Part shown: piece by piece, positions 8,213 through 16,829 of the stretch
Position numbering within the stretch: the stretch's first letter is position 1
Layout of the letters: every line of letters starts with the position of its first letter
Source: Mycolicibacterium helvum
Lineage (GTDB): Bacteria; Actinomycetota; Actinomycetes; Mycobacteriales; Mycobacteriaceae
Length of the DNA stretch: 64,000 bases
NCBI RefSeq assembly: GCF_010731895.1
Contig: NZ_AP022596.1
Span: 5,580,001-5,644,000, forward strand
Direction: 5' to 3'
The notes under the pieces: generated by a model
What the model was told of the DNA's origin: nothing
The model's input: only the letters and a program-made list of their open reading frames with translations
Databases searched by the model: none
Translations under genes and position numbers: made by a program

Positions 8213-9745
8213 ATGAACGAGGAGTACCGGGCGGACTACGTCGTGGTCGGAGCAGGGTCGGCCGGCTCGATCATCGCCAGTCGGCTTGCAGGGGCCGGAG
8301 CGAGCGTCATCCTGGTGGAGGCGGGCGGGACTGATCGACGACTCGACGTGGCCCTCCCCCTCGGTATCGTGACCCTCTACGCGACGGCCAACTGGAAGTA
8401 CCCCACCGCGCCCGAGCCAGGCAAGGGCGGAAAGCCGAGCGCCTTCGCCAGTGGACGAATCGTTGGGGGCAGCGGATCCATCAACGCGATGGTCTACGCG
8501 CGCGGTCGACGAGCCGACTACGACGGTTGGGCGCAAGCAGGGGCGACCGGCTGGTCCTACCGCGACGTGCTCCCCCACTTCAAAGCGCTGGAGAACTGGG
8601 TCGACGGACCCGACGAGTATCGCGGCGGCTCCGGGCCCATCGCAGTCTCGTGGTGCGGCCACCACCACGAGATCGACGACGCCTTCATCCAGGCGGCGGT
8701 CGACGCCGGCCACCGGCTCAACCCGGATCCAAACGGTTCCGACCAAGTGGGAGTGGCGCGCAGCCAGGTGAACCAGCGCCGGGGTTTGCGCAGCTCATCA
8801 GGCCGGGAATTCCTGCGCGGGTTGCCCCGCGGCCAGCGCCCACGCGTCCTGACGCGGACGACCGCCACTCGCGTACTCGTCGAGCACGGGCGGGCGGTCG
8901 GTGTTCAGGTCGGTGAACGCGTCATTTGGGCCCGCCAAGAAGTGGTGCTGTGCGCTGGGGCAATCGGGTCGGCTGCACTGCTGATGAACTCCGGCATCTG
9001 CGCGGGCGGAAGCGCTGCCGACGTTCCGGGCGTCGGTGAGAACTTCCATGACCATCTCGTCGTCACCCAGCGCTGGGCTTCGAAGGTGCCGACGATCAAC
9101 ACCATGGGTCCGGTCCGCACCGCCAAGGCGCTTGGAGAATTCATCGCGCGCGGTGAGGGCCCGCTGACCACCACCCCCTTCGAGGCTCAGCTTTTCACCG
9201 AGCACTTTCAGATCGCCGTGACCCCGGCCCGTTACGAGCTCGACCCCGTGAGTGGCCGGGCAAAGTTGGAGCGCTCCGACGCATTCACGGCCTACACGGT
9301 GTTGATGCATCCCGAGGCCCGCGGGCGGATTCGCGTCCGGGACGGCAAGCCGTTCATCGAATTCGATCGGTTGGGCCGGCCCGCGGACGTGCGAAAGTTG
9401 TTGGAGGGTGCCGAGCTGACGCGGGACATCGTCGAATCCCAGCCAGCCATGCGTGCAGTGACTGGCGCCAATCTGAGCCCGACTGAAGGCGACGAGCGGC
9501 GTTGGCTCGCCACCGCTGAAAGCAGCATCTACCACGCGGTCGGCACGTGCCGGATGGGAACCGACGACGGCTCGGTCGTCGGTCCAGACCTCCGTGTACA
9601 CGGTGTCGATGGTCTTCGCGTTGCCGATGCCTCGGTGATACCGGCCATCACCTCTGGTAACACCAACGCCCCCACCATGATGATCGCCCTTCGCGCAGCT
9701 GAGCTCATCCTCGAGCGACCTTCTGCTCCTTCGCCCGCCCGCTAA
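8213..9745 (+). CDS. GMC-family FAD oxidoreductase (choline dehydrogenase type)
   Basis: A 510-residue glucose-methanol-choline oxidoreductase. It has the N-terminal FAD motif VVGAGSAGS, an acidic VEAGG strand end, the GMC signature [15 protein letters not shown], and at the C terminus the catalytic His of [12 protein letters not shown] and Asn of SGNTNAP. It oxidises an alcohol to an aldehyde or ketone. GAGGAG lies 8 nt before the ATG. It fits the alcohol/ketone theme of this region, but there is no direct operon partner. Confidence 0.9.
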   Translation: MNEEYRADYVVVGAGSAGSIIASRLAGAGASVILVEAGGTDRRLDVALPLGIVTLYATANWKYPTAPEPGKGGKPSAFASGRIVGGSGSINAMVYARGRRADYDGWAQAGATGWSYRDVLPHFKALENWVDGPDEYRGGSGPIAVSWCGHHHEIDDAFIQAAVDAGHRLNPDPNGSDQVGVARSQVNQRRGLRSSSGREFLRGLPRGQRPRVLTRTTATRVLVEHGRAVGVQVGERVIWARQEVVLCAGAIGSAALLMNSGICAGGSAADVPGVGENFHDHLVVTQRWASKVPTINTMGPVRTAKALGEFIARGEGPLTTTPFEAQLFTEHFQIAVTPARYELDPVSGRAKLERSDAFTAYTVLMHPEARGRIRVRDGKPFIEFDRLGRPADVRKLLEGAELTRDIVESQPAMRAVTGANLSPTEGDERRWLATAESSIYHAVGTCRMGTDDGSVVGPDLRVHGVDGLRVADASVIPAITSGNTNAPTMMIALRAAELILERPSAPSPAR

Positions 9746-9801
9746 CTGACGACGCACTGGAAAATTGATGGCCGGATTCTGGGAGGTTCCAGCCACCACC
9801 G

Positions 9802-9822
9802 CCGGCACCCGCATGGTGCCGG
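9802..9822. terminator. hairpin between convergent genes
   Basis: CCGGCACC and GGTGCCGG pair perfectly across a 5-nt loop, in the 90-bp gap between the ends of the GMC oxidoreductase and the MpaB-type oxygenase. There is no U-run, which is common in mycobacterial terminators. It could serve both strands. Confidence 0.5.
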
Positions 9823-9835
9823 GGTGCACAACCGG

Positions 9836-11161
9836 TCAGTGAGCCCCCGGGGTGGGCTGGTAGGTCGTCACGTCGGTCCGAAACTCCGCGCCGCTGTAGC
9901 GTTCGAGCAGTGTGGAGACCTTCCGAGTTAGACGACGGTCCGCCAGGTCACTGACATAAGGCAGCCGATCGGCAATCGCGTACGGGGCCATCTGCGCGAG
10001 GACATGGAGCATGGCGGCGATCGCCCGCGCACGGTCTGCGCGGGTAATGATTATGCCCATCTTCGCGGCCTTCGCCGTGTCGCCTCCGACGTACGTGCGG
10101 GCAAAGAAAACCTTGCTGAGGCTGCGCTCGAAGGGCTCGCGAATACGAGTGGCCAGCGAGCCGTCCGGTTCGAAGCGGGCACTCATGGTGCCACTGACCA
10201 GACGGCCACAGGTGTCATCGTCCCATCCGGCCCGTAGCGTCGCGTGCCGAGTTGCCATGACATCCACGATGTCTTGTGGAGTGGTGGGCAACAATTCTTC
10301 AGGCAGTCCGAGAAGGAAGCATCGGTACCGGTGGAACTCCACCCGGGCCCGTTCGTCGGCGGTGAACTCGCGGCGGCCCTTGCCGAGAACCTTCATCGCC
10401 AGGGCGAACGTGGCAGCGCTGCCGGCCGGCATCTGATCGGCTTGCGGGATCGGCACACCGTATTCGGCACTGTCCCAACGGCCTTTACGCATGACGTTGA
10501 TCCGCACCATCGAGTGCATGAGCCGAACCATTGCCGCACTCTTGAAGCTGTATCCGTCGCGCGCGAGCGCACCGGGCAGAACCGACGAGACGAAGAACGC
10601 GGCAGTCTCCTTGACCCGCTTGCCGGAGGTTCGTTCGCTGAACGCACCTGTCACAGCCATCGGCAACGCCGCATACTTGTTGGCAAAGGTCCCGAGCAGG
10701 CCGCCGCGGATGACGTAGGGCAGCGCGTGTGCGGTGGCGTTGCGTTCCAGCCGCGCGCCACGCTCGACGAGAGCCAGGTCGATCCAATCCGGGACACGCT
10801 CCATATCCTCGATGAAATCGACTAATTCCGTTGGGGCGCCATCGATTTGATCCACACCCTTGTCACAGGCCTCGGCCAGCATGTCGACCAGGCGCTTGAA
10901 CCCGTACTCCGACATGAGCCCGGCATAAGCGTCGCCGACGCGATCCCCGAGCATCGTGTAGTCCGCGATTACCGACACCAACTCCGGATTGGCCAGTAGT
11001 CGTGGACGCTGGTCTGCCAGCTCGTCTCGCATCTGAGCCGGAACGCTGGGGTCCGTCGTGAAACGCAGCGGCAGCGTGTCGAAGTCGATCGAGCCATAGA
11101 TCTCGGGCTGCGCCTCTCGCTGACCTCGAATACGAGCGGCCCGCTCCTGTGCAGTGAGCAT
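9836..11161 (-). CDS. MpaB/Lcp-type (DUF2236) haem oxygenase
   Basis: A 441-residue DUF2236 protein, the family of latex-clearing protein and the mycophenolic-acid oxygenase MpaB. Arg182, Thr186 (RVKET) and His216 (RLMHSMVR) have the +4 and +34 spacing of the Lcp haem-site residues Arg164, Thr168 and His198, so a b-type haem oxygenase that cleaves C=C bonds of isoprenoid or lipid substrates is likely. I see no Tat signal, so it is probably cytosolic or membrane-associated. The TetR gene at 11347-11964 is upstream on the same strand, 185 bp away. Confidence 0.8.
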   Translation of the reverse strand: MLTAQERAARIRGQREAQPEIYGSIDFDTLPLRFTTDPSVPAQMRDELADQRPRLLANPELVSVIADYTMLGDRVGDAYAGLMSEYGFKRLVDMLAEACDKGVDQIDGAPTELVDFIEDMERVPDWIDLALVERGARLERNATAHALPYVIRGGLLGTFANKYAALPMAVTGAFSERTSGKRVKETAAFFVSSVLPGALARDGYSFKSAAMVRLMHSMVRINVMRKGRWDSAEYGVPIPQADQMPAGSAATFALAMKVLGKGRREFTADERARVEFHRYRCFLLGLPEELLPTTPQDIVDVMATRHATLRAGWDDDTCGRLVSGTMSARFEPDGSLATRIREPFERSLSKVFFARTYVGGDTAKAAKMGIIITRADRARAIAAMLHVLAQMAPYAIADRLPYVSDLADRRLTRKVSTLLERYSGAEFRTDVTTYQPTPGAH

Positions 11162-11346
11162 TCCTCTGGTCCTCTTTCATTCCGGCAACCCGTTGACTGT
11201 GCATCGCCCGAGCCCAGCGCGGAAACGATCGGCGCTGGTGGCCCATTGATGCCAAGGTGGCACTCAGTGGCAGATTAGCGTCCGGGCGCACCGAATGCCA
11301 GCACCATCGGTCCGCCTAAAGGCGAGTTCGGCGGTCGCCAACCGCC

Positions 11347-11964
11347 TCAGCTGGTTCGACCTGCATACGGAGCCGGGGTGAGGGCCGCGAATGCTTCATC
11401 GAAGAGCTTCGAAATCGAGTCACCGCCGCCCGACTGAGCCCACACCTTTCCCGCCGCCCGATAGGCGCCGGTGGCAGCGGCGACGAGCACCGGCAGATAC
11501 AGGTCGTTGCTGGAATCCGCGAGTCTGCTACGGGCCGCGGCGACGAGGCCGGCCTGCCAGCGATCAACGCGATCTAGATAGCGAAATCGCAAGGTGGGTG
11601 ACTTCTCGATCAGTGCAAGGAACGCCAACGCACGCGAGTGGTCCTCGTCGACCCAATCGACGAACGGGGTCAGGCTGTGCCGAAGCGCGGTCCAGACGTC
11701 CTCGCCAGGAGGCCGGGCGAGAAAGGCCTCGCAGCCCAGGTCGGACAACACCGGGAGCTGAGAGATCACGACGTCTTCCTTGGTCGTGAAATAGCGAAAG
11801 AAGCTACGCCGGGACAGGCCCGCAGTCGCGCATATTTCGTCGACCGTCGTCTCGTCAAAGCCCTTGGCGATGAACAATTCGATTGCCATCGCGGCAACTT
11901 CGGACCGCATGCGGTCCTTCATCCGCCGCTGAAGCGATTGTCCGGCGCCATCAGGGCTGATCAT
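11347..11964 (-). CDS. TetR-family transcriptional regulator
   Basis: About 205 residues with an N-terminal helix-turn-helix, TTVDEICATAGLSRRSFFRYF, of the AcrR/TetR type. The ATG at 11964 (MISPDG) is taken because it leaves the usual 35-40 residues before the recognition helix; the frame is open further upstream but without a better start. It lies upstream of, and in the same direction as, the DUF2236 oxygenase gene, suggesting local control of it. Confidence 0.83.
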   Translation of the reverse strand: MISPDGAGQSLQRRMKDRMRSEVAAMAIELFIAKGFDETTVDEICATAGLSRRSFFRYFTTKEDVVISQLPVLSDLGCEAFLARPPGEDVWTALRHSLTPFVDWVDEDHSRALAFLALIEKSPTLRFRYLDRVDRWQAGLVAAARSRLADSSNDLYLPVLVAAATGAYRAAGKVWAQSGGGDSISKLFDEAFAALTPAPYAGRTS

Positions 11965-12477
11965 GTTGGCAGTGTAGTTAGCGTCGCCCCGAAGTCCACG
12001 ACACATCGCAGGGCGAATCCGGTGGCTCGATCACGTCGGGAAATCATGGCCGCAGTGTCCGAGTGCTTCTGCCCTGGAGTTCCTGGATCTGCTCAACCTC
12101 TGCTGACCGACCCGCCGACCGACCTCAGCGGCCGAGTTCGCACTCAACGACCGATAGGAGCACGATGACGCTTGGGCCGACAAGAGCAACTCCCGCGGTG
12201 ACAGTTCACATTGTGGATACGATGGGGAGTATCTGCCCAAAAATGCTGCACGACAGCCTTATTGGTGCAATGGAGGATTAACGCCCGGGTGCGCCAGCTA
12301 TCCGGCACCGCCCTTCCCCCGCGACCAGGCCTTTCAGCCACCCGGTAGTGGATCCGCGGAGGCAATCAGGTTGCCGTAACAGTGGCCCGGTAGTCGGGAC
12401 AAACTCAACGCGACGGGGTGGTCACGGCGCTACGCTGATCAGGCCGGCAGAGTCGGCCCGACCGCCAGGAGGCAGGG
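11965..12477. other. intergenic stretch with one short ORF
   Basis: These 513 bases between the TetR gene and the secreted-protein gene hold no ORF with recognisable homology, no tRNA-like fold and no strong inverted repeat that I can see. The only coding candidate is the 38-codon ORF at 12165-12281. The right end should contain the promoter of the secreted protein at 12478. Confidence 0.6.
12165..12281 (+). CDS. possible small protein (38 codons)
   Basis: An ATG-started ORF preceded by ATAGGAG 5 nt upstream, a good ribosome-binding site. The product would be 38 residues, with a hydrophobic VTVHIVDTMGS stretch, one Cys and an acidic C terminus (GAMED). I do not recognise it. It could be a real small protein, a leader ORF for the secreted-protein gene 196 bp downstream, or chance; its ribosome-binding site and isolation in an otherwise empty stretch are the only support. 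Confidence 0.3.
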   Translation: MTLGPTRATPAVTVHIVDTMGSICPKMLHDSLIGAMED

Positions 12478-12876
12478 ATGCGCACAATCGTCGTCGTGCC
12501 GATTATCGCGTGCGGTCTACTCGGCGCGACGATCTCGCTCGCACCTCCGTCGTCAGCCACCTCGTGCCACTCGGCGAGCTGCGTGCCGAACGTGGCCAAG
12601 AATGTGGTCGGCGGCACGCCCTGTACGCCGAGCCCCTCCTTCGTATTCGGGCTGGACGCCAACAACGGCACTCTCATCTGTGCGGCCAGCGGTGTGTGGA
12701 TGCCGACCGGCCCGCTGGTGGGCGAGGCTCAGAACTCGCTGCGCTGCTCTACGCCGGGTGCCACCGCGCAAGAACGGATGGCCGGCGACGAGTGGGAGGT
12801 CAACGTGCCGGGCGTGCCGCTAATCTGCTCCGGCCCTGCTGACATCGCGCGATGGGTGCACTTCCCACCCGCCTGA
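12478..12876 (+). CDS. small secreted cysteine-containing protein
   Basis: A 132-residue precursor with an N-terminal signal peptide (hydrophobic core VVVPIIACGLLGATISLA, probable cleavage near residue 27). The mature part has six cysteines, suggesting disulfides in the exported protein. AGGAGG lies 6 nt before the ATG. No known domain is recognised. It ends four bases before the convergent amidohydrolase gene. Confidence 0.7.
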   Translation: MRTIVVVPIIACGLLGATISLAPPSSATSCHSASCVPNVAKNVVGGTPCTPSPSFVFGLDANNGTLICAASGVWMPTGPLVGEAQNSLRCSTPGATAQERMAGDEWEVNVPGVPLICSGPADIARWVHFPPA

Positions 12877-12880
12877 TCAA

Positions 12881-13987
12881 CTACAGCCGATAGACCCGTC
12901 TGGCGTTGGCGCGCCCGATCAGGTCGACCACCCGGATCGCGTCGGGTTCGCTCCACTGCCCGCGGGCCACGAACCCGGTCAAGACGGCGGCCATCGCCGC
13001 CCGCCACAACGCCGAACCCAGGTAGTGCAATTCGGCGGGGCCGAATGCGTCCGAGGAGTAGAGGATCTTGCGGAACGGCGCCAGTTCCAGGGTCCGTGCG
13101 ACGAAGGCTTCGGCGCGGGCGCCGAGATGATTGATGCTCAGGCCGACATCGAGATACACGTTGTTGAACGCCTGGGCCAGATAGCCGGCTTCGCGTTCGT
13201 ACGGATAGCAGTGCAACAGCACGATCGGTGTCGTACCCGACTGCCGCAGCAAGTCCAGCAGCAACAGCGGATTGGTCCGATGCAGATCGCAGTCGCGGTC
13301 GCCGAGACCGACATGGAACTGCAGGGGCTTGCCCAGTCGAAGCGCTTCGTGCACCCCGAATCGCAGTAGCACCCGGTCGGCGAGCCGCACTCCCCCGGCA
13401 TCACGCCACCGGGCCGCCGCGGCGTCGACGGCGCGTTCGTCGGGTTCGGACAGATCGCCGTTAAACCCGCCTCGGTAGGCCAGTACGGTTTTCGTGGCGA
13501 CGGCAGTCGCGGTGCGTTCGTGCAGGATTCGCCGGAACGCATCGGCGTAGTCGCCCGCGGCTGCCGCCGCCTGCTCAGCGATCTGTTCGAGCCGGACGAT
13601 CTCGCCGACGGCGCTGCCGGACACGTCCGCCATCTCGGCCAGCCCGCCGATCGCGCCGGGCAGACCAGTGTCGACCAGCCAGTCACTGACTCCCGCGGCC
13701 GGAAGGAAAACCCGAGCCAGCTGATCCTCGGTCGATTCGCGGCGGCGCTCCCAATAGGTCTGCGGGTCAACATGTTCGGGCAAGCCGAGCAGTGGGGCGC
13801 AGTGTGCCCGCACCGCAAAGCCGAGTTGGGTGTCGAAGCCCGAATCGAAGTCCGCCAGCGGGTCGATGTTGGCCTCGTTGAGGCCGTTCTCGAAGCGCCG
13901 CCGATCACCGGAGGTCAGCCAATAGCCGTGTACATGGTTGTCCACCAGGCGAACACCCGCGATGTGGTCGGCCAGCGCAGAAGACAT
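12881..13987 (-). CDS. amidohydrolase-family protein next to glnA3
   Basis: A 368-residue amidohydrolase (TIM barrel). VDNHVHG at the N terminus supplies the HxH metal ligands, PLQFHVGLGD and VLLHCYPY are later metal-site strands, and YSSDAFG holds the barrel-end Asp. It resembles the N-terminal half of fungal FluG and the M. tuberculosis Rv1879 type. Its ATG immediately follows the glnA3 stop (TAAATG), so the two are one translation unit. A role in releasing or processing a gamma-glutamyl amine made by GlnA3 is plausible but unproven. Confidence 0.8.
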   Translation of the reverse strand: MSSALADHIAGVRLVDNHVHGYWLTSGDRRRFENGLNEANIDPLADFDSGFDTQLGFAVRAHCAPLLGLPEHVDPQTYWERRRESTEDQLARVFLPAAGVSDWLVDTGLPGAIGGLAEMADVSGSAVGEIVRLEQIAEQAAAAAGDYADAFRRILHERTATAVATKTVLAYRGGFNGDLSEPDERAVDAAAARWRDAGGVRLADRVLLRFGVHEALRLGKPLQFHVGLGDRDCDLHRTNPLLLLDLLRQSGTTPIVLLHCYPYEREAGYLAQAFNNVYLDVGLSINHLGARAEAFVARTLELAPFRKILYSSDAFGPAELHYLGSALWRAAMAAVLTGFVARGQWSEPDAIRVVDLIGRANARRVYRL

Positions 13988-15331
13988 TTATAGGCTCCAG
14001 GCCATCCGGAACTTCTCCGTCAGCGCCTCGGCGTCCAGTTGCGAATACGTCTCGTGCTCGTAGCGGCGAACGGCGACCAGCGCGTTGACGGCCGCATCGC
14101 CGAGGATGGCTCGCAGCCGCGCGGAACCGTCCAACGCGGTGATCTGTTCGGACTGGTCGGCGCTGAGCGCCAGCACGCCCGCCGCGGCGCGTGCGTCGTC
14201 GGACAGGGTGGCCGGGTCGACCGACGTTTCCCGTGGCAACGGGGCGCTGTGCTCGATCCCGTCAAGTGCCAGGCCCAAGATCGCGGCGGTGGCGAAGTAC
14301 GGGTTGGCCGAGGGGTCGACGACCTTGACCTCCGCGTTGGCCCCGTGCGGATTGCCATGCGTGCCACGCACGAAACGTACGGCTGCCTCGCGATTCTCGG
14401 TGCCCCAACAGGCGTAGGCGCCGGCCCAATTGCCCGGCTTCATCCGCAGTCCCGACACGATTGAGCCGCAGAAGATCAGTTGCGCCTGCGGCAGCCCGCT
14501 CACGATCCCTCCAATCGCGCTCTCCCCCTCCGGGGTCATGCCCTGCGTACCCGTCCCGCCGGAAAATACCGGCACGTCCCCGCGCAGCAGTGAAAAGTGT
14601 TGATGAGCACCCGAACCCACGCTTCCGGCGAACGGCACCGGGGACAGGCTCACCCGAAGACCGTACTTGCGGGCGACCCGGCCGATGATGATCCGGGCCA
14701 GGATCAACTGGTCAGCGGCGGTCACCGCAGACCTGGGCGCGAGTGAGATCTCGAACTGGTTGACGCCGTACTCGGGATGGAACTGTTCGATGTCCACACC
14801 GGCGGTGCCCGCCGCGACGGTCACCTCCCGGATGAAACCCTCGTACTCCAGCACACCCGCGAGTCCGTACTGTGCCCACAGGTTGCCCGGTAACCGGTTT
14901 CCGTTGGAATCGACGAGCAGGAATTCGATTTCGTGGCCGACCAGGGCCCGGAATCCGGCCTGTGCCAACCGGGACTCGATGCGCGCCAGTGTGCCGCGCG
15001 CACAGGCCGGGATCGGGTTGCCGTCCTGGTCGAAGAAGGAGGCGGGTGCCCATGCCAGGCCGTCGCCGATAGTGCGTAGCGCATCCAGATCGATCCGGAT
15101 CCGTTGGTCGCCGACGACGCTGATGCCCTCGGCGAATGCGATCCCGGTGCGATCGATGGTGAAGCCATGGGTGACCGGGCTGAAACCCAGCCCCGCATCG
15201 GCGAACGCGTCGAGCCGGCGGATTGGCACGGTCTTGGCGTGCGTCAGGCCGGCGGGGGTGACGACCGTCCCGACGACGGTGTGCACGCCGTCGGCTTCCA
15301 GTTGGGCAGCCGGTGTGGTCATGGCAGTCAT
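13988..15331 (-). CDS. glnA3: glutamine-synthetase-like ligase GlnA3
   Basis: A GSI-fold ligase of about 448 residues. Landmarks are GHEIEFLLVD (metal-binding glutamates), GSGAHQHFSL (the HxH nucleotide loop, where true GS has HCHQS) and DPSANPYFATAAILGLALDGI near the C terminus. I see no adenylylation-tyrosine motif as in GlnA1. Actinobacterial GlnA3 proteins are reported to glutamylate polyamines rather than ammonium, so nitrogen-source or polyamine metabolism is likely. ATGs at 15331 and 15322 are both possible starts. It is followed without a gap by the amidohydrolase gene. Confidence 0.82.
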   Translation of the reverse strand: MTAMTTPAAQLEADGVHTVVGTVVTPAGLTHAKTVPIRRLDAFADAGLGFSPVTHGFTIDRTGIAFAEGISVVGDQRIRIDLDALRTIGDGLAWAPASFFDQDGNPIPACARGTLARIESRLAQAGFRALVGHEIEFLLVDSNGNRLPGNLWAQYGLAGVLEYEGFIREVTVAAGTAGVDIEQFHPEYGVNQFEISLAPRSAVTAADQLILARIIIGRVARKYGLRVSLSPVPFAGSVGSGAHQHFSLLRGDVPVFSGGTGTQGMTPEGESAIGGIVSGLPQAQLIFCGSIVSGLRMKPGNWAGAYACWGTENREAAVRFVRGTHGNPHGANAEVKVVDPSANPYFATAAILGLALDGIEHSAPLPRETSVDPATLSDDARAAAGVLALSADQSEQITALDGSARLRAILGDAAVNALVAVRRYEHETYSQLDAEALTEKFRMAWSL

Positions 15332-15368
15332 TCTGCCGACCACACGCGTGGGATGCGCCCGATAACCG

Positions 15369-15866
15369 CTAGGCGCGGCTAGGCAGCGTCAGCTTGCAGC
15401 TCTGCCCGATATCCAGGGTGCTGAGCATGCGGCCCATCCCGATCCACATCGCGCACGACAACGTCAGGTCGGCCAGCAGCTCGTCGGAGAACTGCGCGTG
15501 GGCGCGCTCCCAGAAATCCTCGTCGTACTTAAGGTTCACGTGGTCGGTGCCGAACCGGTGGGCGAACTCCGCGGCGACTCGCTCCTGCTCGCTGTAGCCC
15601 GGCCAGGTTGCCCACTCCAGGGCGTGATCGTAGAGCTCCTCGTCGACTCCGGCGGCGGGACCATCGGCGTCGCGGGTGTTCTGGCACAAGACACATTCGT
15701 TGTCATGGGCGATCACCGCGCGGGCGAGCTCGCGCACCCGCATCGGCAGACGGTTCTTATCGCTGTAGACCGCACCACTGAAGCCCGCCATCGCCTTTCC
15801 GATATCCGGGGACTTGACGATCCAGCCAGCGATGTCGTCTTCGGCGAAGTTTCCGATTCGGCTCAT
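15369..15866 (-). CDS. carboxymuconolactone decarboxylase / AhpD-like protein
   Basis: A 165-residue AhpD-like helical protein. The CxxC pair is in ECVLCQNTRDA, preceded by RVRELARAVIAHDN as in the CMD family. CxxC-bearing members usually act as peroxidase-like disulfide reductases rather than decarboxylases. It lies between bfrA and glnA3 on the same strand, 65 bp after bfrA. Confidence 0.8.
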   Translation of the reverse strand: MSRIGNFAEDDIAGWIVKSPDIGKAMAGFSGAVYSDKNRLPMRVRELARAVIAHDNECVLCQNTRDADGPAAGVDEELYDHALEWATWPGYSEQERVAAEFAHRFGTDHVNLKYDEDFWERAHAQFSDELLADLTLSCAMWIGMGRMLSTLDIGQSCKLTLPSRA

Positions 15867-15915
15867 GGCGCGATGCTACGCCGCAGGAGGCGAATCTGGA
15901 ACGTGTTCTAGTTTT

Positions 15916-15944
15916 CCCGCCGAGGTTGTGCTCAGCTCGGCGGG
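15916..15944 (-). terminator. hairpin at the end of bfrA
   Basis: CCCGCCGAG and CTCGGCGGG pair perfectly around an 11-nt loop that contains the bfrA stop codon. No U-run follows on the minus strand, so it may act as a weak terminator or an RNA-stability element between bfrA and the AhpD-like gene. Confidence 0.45.
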
Positions 15945-16411
15945 CGGGACACGCACTGCGCGGAGTAGAGCTCGACGCCGAGCTTGTCCATCAGCTCGAG
16001 CTGCGTCTCGAGGTAGTCGATGTGGTGTTCCTCGTCGGCCACGATCTCCTCGAACAGGTTGGCCGTGGTGGAGTCCAGCTTCTCGCGGCACAGGATGATG
16101 GCCGGCTTGAGGCGGCCGACCACCTCGTACTCGATGGCCAGATCGCTCTCGAACTGCTCACGCAGGGTCTGCCCGACGCGAAGCGAGCCCAGCCGCTGAT
16201 AGTTGGGCAGCCCGTCGAGGAGCAGGATGCGGTCGGTGATCGCCTCGGCGTGTCGCATCTCGTCGAACGACTCGTCCCTGGTGTGCTTGGCCAGCTCGGT
16301 GAAGCCCCAGTTGTCCTGCATCTTCGAATGCAGGAAGTACTGATTGATGGCGGTCAATTCGCTGGTGAGCTGCTCGTTGAGCAGGCGAAGAACTTCCGGG
16401 TCACCTTGCAT
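15932..16411 (-). CDS. bfrA: bacterioferritin BfrA
   Basis: A 159-residue haem bacterioferritin. All ferroxidase ligands are present at the classical positions (Glu18, Glu51, His54, Glu94, Glu127, His130), and the inter-subunit haem ligand is Met52 in FDEMRHAE. It forms a 24-mer that oxidises and stores iron. It is divergent from bfd, with an IdeR box about 100 bp upstream at 16510-16528. In mycobacteria bfrA is activated by iron-loaded IdeR, which fits this arrangement. Confidence 0.95.
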   Translation of the reverse strand: MQGDPEVLRLLNEQLTSELTAINQYFLHSKMQDNWGFTELAKHTRDESFDEMRHAEAITDRILLLDGLPNYQRLGSLRVGQTLREQFESDLAIEYEVVGRLKPAIILCREKLDSTTANLFEEIVADEEHHIDYLETQLELMDKLGVELYSAQCVSRPPS

Positions 16412-16509
16412 GACGTCTCCCCCTAGGTGGCTGTGGAAATCACCCTAGTGCAGGCCCGATGCCGGACTCGCGAAGTTCGCGGCATGAAGGTGTTGTAGGC
16501 GGGCCTAAC

Positions 16510-16528
16510 TAAGGTTAGTCTGCACTAA
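16510..16528. promoter_or_regulatory. IdeR (iron) box between bfrA and bfd
   Basis: TAAGGTTAGTCTGCACTAA matches the 19-bp IdeR/DtxR consensus TTAGGTTAGGCTAACCTAA at 14 of 19 positions, with a nearly intact left half. It is 43 bp upstream of bfd and 99 bp upstream of bfrA. Iron-loaded IdeR should repress the near gene (bfd) and could activate the far one (bfrA). Confidence 0.75.
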
Positions 16529-16570
16529 CACGGCAGATGTGACGCCGCCTGCGATGAGAGGGAACCGCTG

Positions 16571-16828
16571 ATGTACGTGTGCCTCTGCGCAGGTGCTACC
16601 AGTGCGACCGTCCGGGAAGTCGTCGCCGGCGGAGCTTGCACGTCGAATCAGGTCGCAGCGGCCTGTGGCGCAGGAGGCGACTGCGGGCGATGCCGTCGCA
16701 CCGTGCGAGCCATCATCGAGCAGCACTTCGCCGCTGCCGCCGACGAGCAGCCCTGCCGGCAGTGCACCAGCAGCCTGTTCTGCCAGCTGCATGCCGGCGC
16801 CCGCCGTGCTGCGGCGCGGGCCAGCTGA
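16571..16828 (+). CDS. bfd: bacterioferritin-associated ferredoxin (Bfd-like)
   Basis: An 85-residue [2Fe-2S] BFD-type protein. The cluster ligands are CLC at residues 4 and 6 and CGRC after a helix-turn, separated as in Bfd. A basic, alanine-rich C-terminal tail with three extra cysteines follows. Bfd donates electrons to bacterioferritin to release iron when iron is short. Its position behind the IdeR box and divergent from bfrA agrees with opposite regulation of storage and release. Confidence 0.85.
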   Translation: MYVCLCAGATSATVREVVAGGACTSNQVAAACGAGGDCGRCRRTVRAIIEQHFAAAADEQPCRQCTSSLFCQLHAGARRAAARAS

Positions 16829-16829
16829 T

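Noticed and set aside
16469..16481. Short palindrome CGCGAAGTTCGCG upstream of bfrA
   Set aside because: Short, GC-rich and unlike any known site; such palindromes are frequent by chance at this base composition.
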